Assembly: GCA_947044405.1 (NCBI GenBank)
Contig: CAMRHE010000068.1
Span: 2,200,501-2,264,500 of the forward strand
DNA: 64,000 nt
Reading direction: 5' to 3'
From: Leptodactylus fallax
Lineage: Eukaryota; Chordata; Amphibia; Anura; Leptodactylidae
A model generated the notes under the pieces. It was not told where the DNA came from, ran no database searches, and worked only from the letters and a program-made list of their open reading frames with translations. Within the stretch, counting starts at the first letter, position 1; every line of letters starts with the position of its first letter. Position numbers and translations under genes: made by a program. Below, piece by piece: positions 63,915 through 64,000 of the stretch.

Positions 63915-64000
63915 TCCTTTTAAAGGGGTTCTCTGAGCTTTTGATATTAATGACATATCCTTAGGCTATGTAATAAATATCAGATTGGTGGGGGGTCTGA
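63915..64000. mobile_element. Common anuran dispersed repeat, partial at window edge
   Basis: TTAAAGGGGTTCTCTGAGCT then TTGATATTAATGACATATCC and CAGATTGGTGGGGGGTCTGA: the TTAAAGGGG end of the same family as 40640-41128, cut by the window end. Confidence 0.6.

Overview
This is a vertebrate nuclear window, almost certainly from a frog (Anura, probably a neobatrachian). Two complete multi-exon genes lie on the minus strand in the order known from human chromosome 11p15: WEE1 (coding exons 57243 down to 48662) upstream of SWAP70 (coding exons 37611 down to 4709). Exon boundaries were set by reading GT-AG borders on the minus strand and checking that intron phases join into one frame that matches the known families. 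SWAP70 gives an unbroken 587-codon frame in 12 coding exons. WEE1 gives a 571-residue frame in 11 coding exons, but only if one base is discounted in a run of six C (minus strand) in exon 1.

Layout: 1-4.7 kb is SWAP70 3' flank with two related hAT-like elements carrying internal minisatellites. 4.7-37.6 kb is SWAP70; its introns hold a telomere-like 19-bp minisatellite interrupted by a 409-bp Sleeping-Beauty-type Tc1 remnant, several other minisatellites, and a decayed L2/CR1-type LINE antisense to the gene and close to the exon 3 donor. 37.6-46.6 kb is the interval between the genes: a CAGCTG-rich 31-bp array, a 41-bp array, a nested transposon pile (a TTAA-type MITE split by a Tc1 element and by a hAT element), and a large 97-bp satellite block. 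46.6-57.2 kb is WEE1, with a ~2 kb 3' UTR and a first intron made largely of three tandem arrays. 57.2-57.8 kb is a CpG-rich WEE1 promoter with CCAAT and E2F-like sites. 57.9-64 kb is upstream flank with another tandem array and a MITE; no coding exon was recognised there.

The two genes are unrelated in function: WEE1 is the CDK1-inhibitory tyrosine kinase of the G2/M checkpoint, and SWAP70 is a PH-domain, Rac-linked, F-actin-binding signalling protein. The most striking feature is in WEE1 intron 1: a degenerate tandem array (about 55.56-56.88 kb) that appears to have amplified the exon 1/intron 1 junction itself, leaving eight extra copies of the splice donor sequence just downstream of the real one. 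About twenty tandem arrays occur in 64 kb. Several have periods divisible by three and produce long spurious open frames on both strands, which I do not call as genes.
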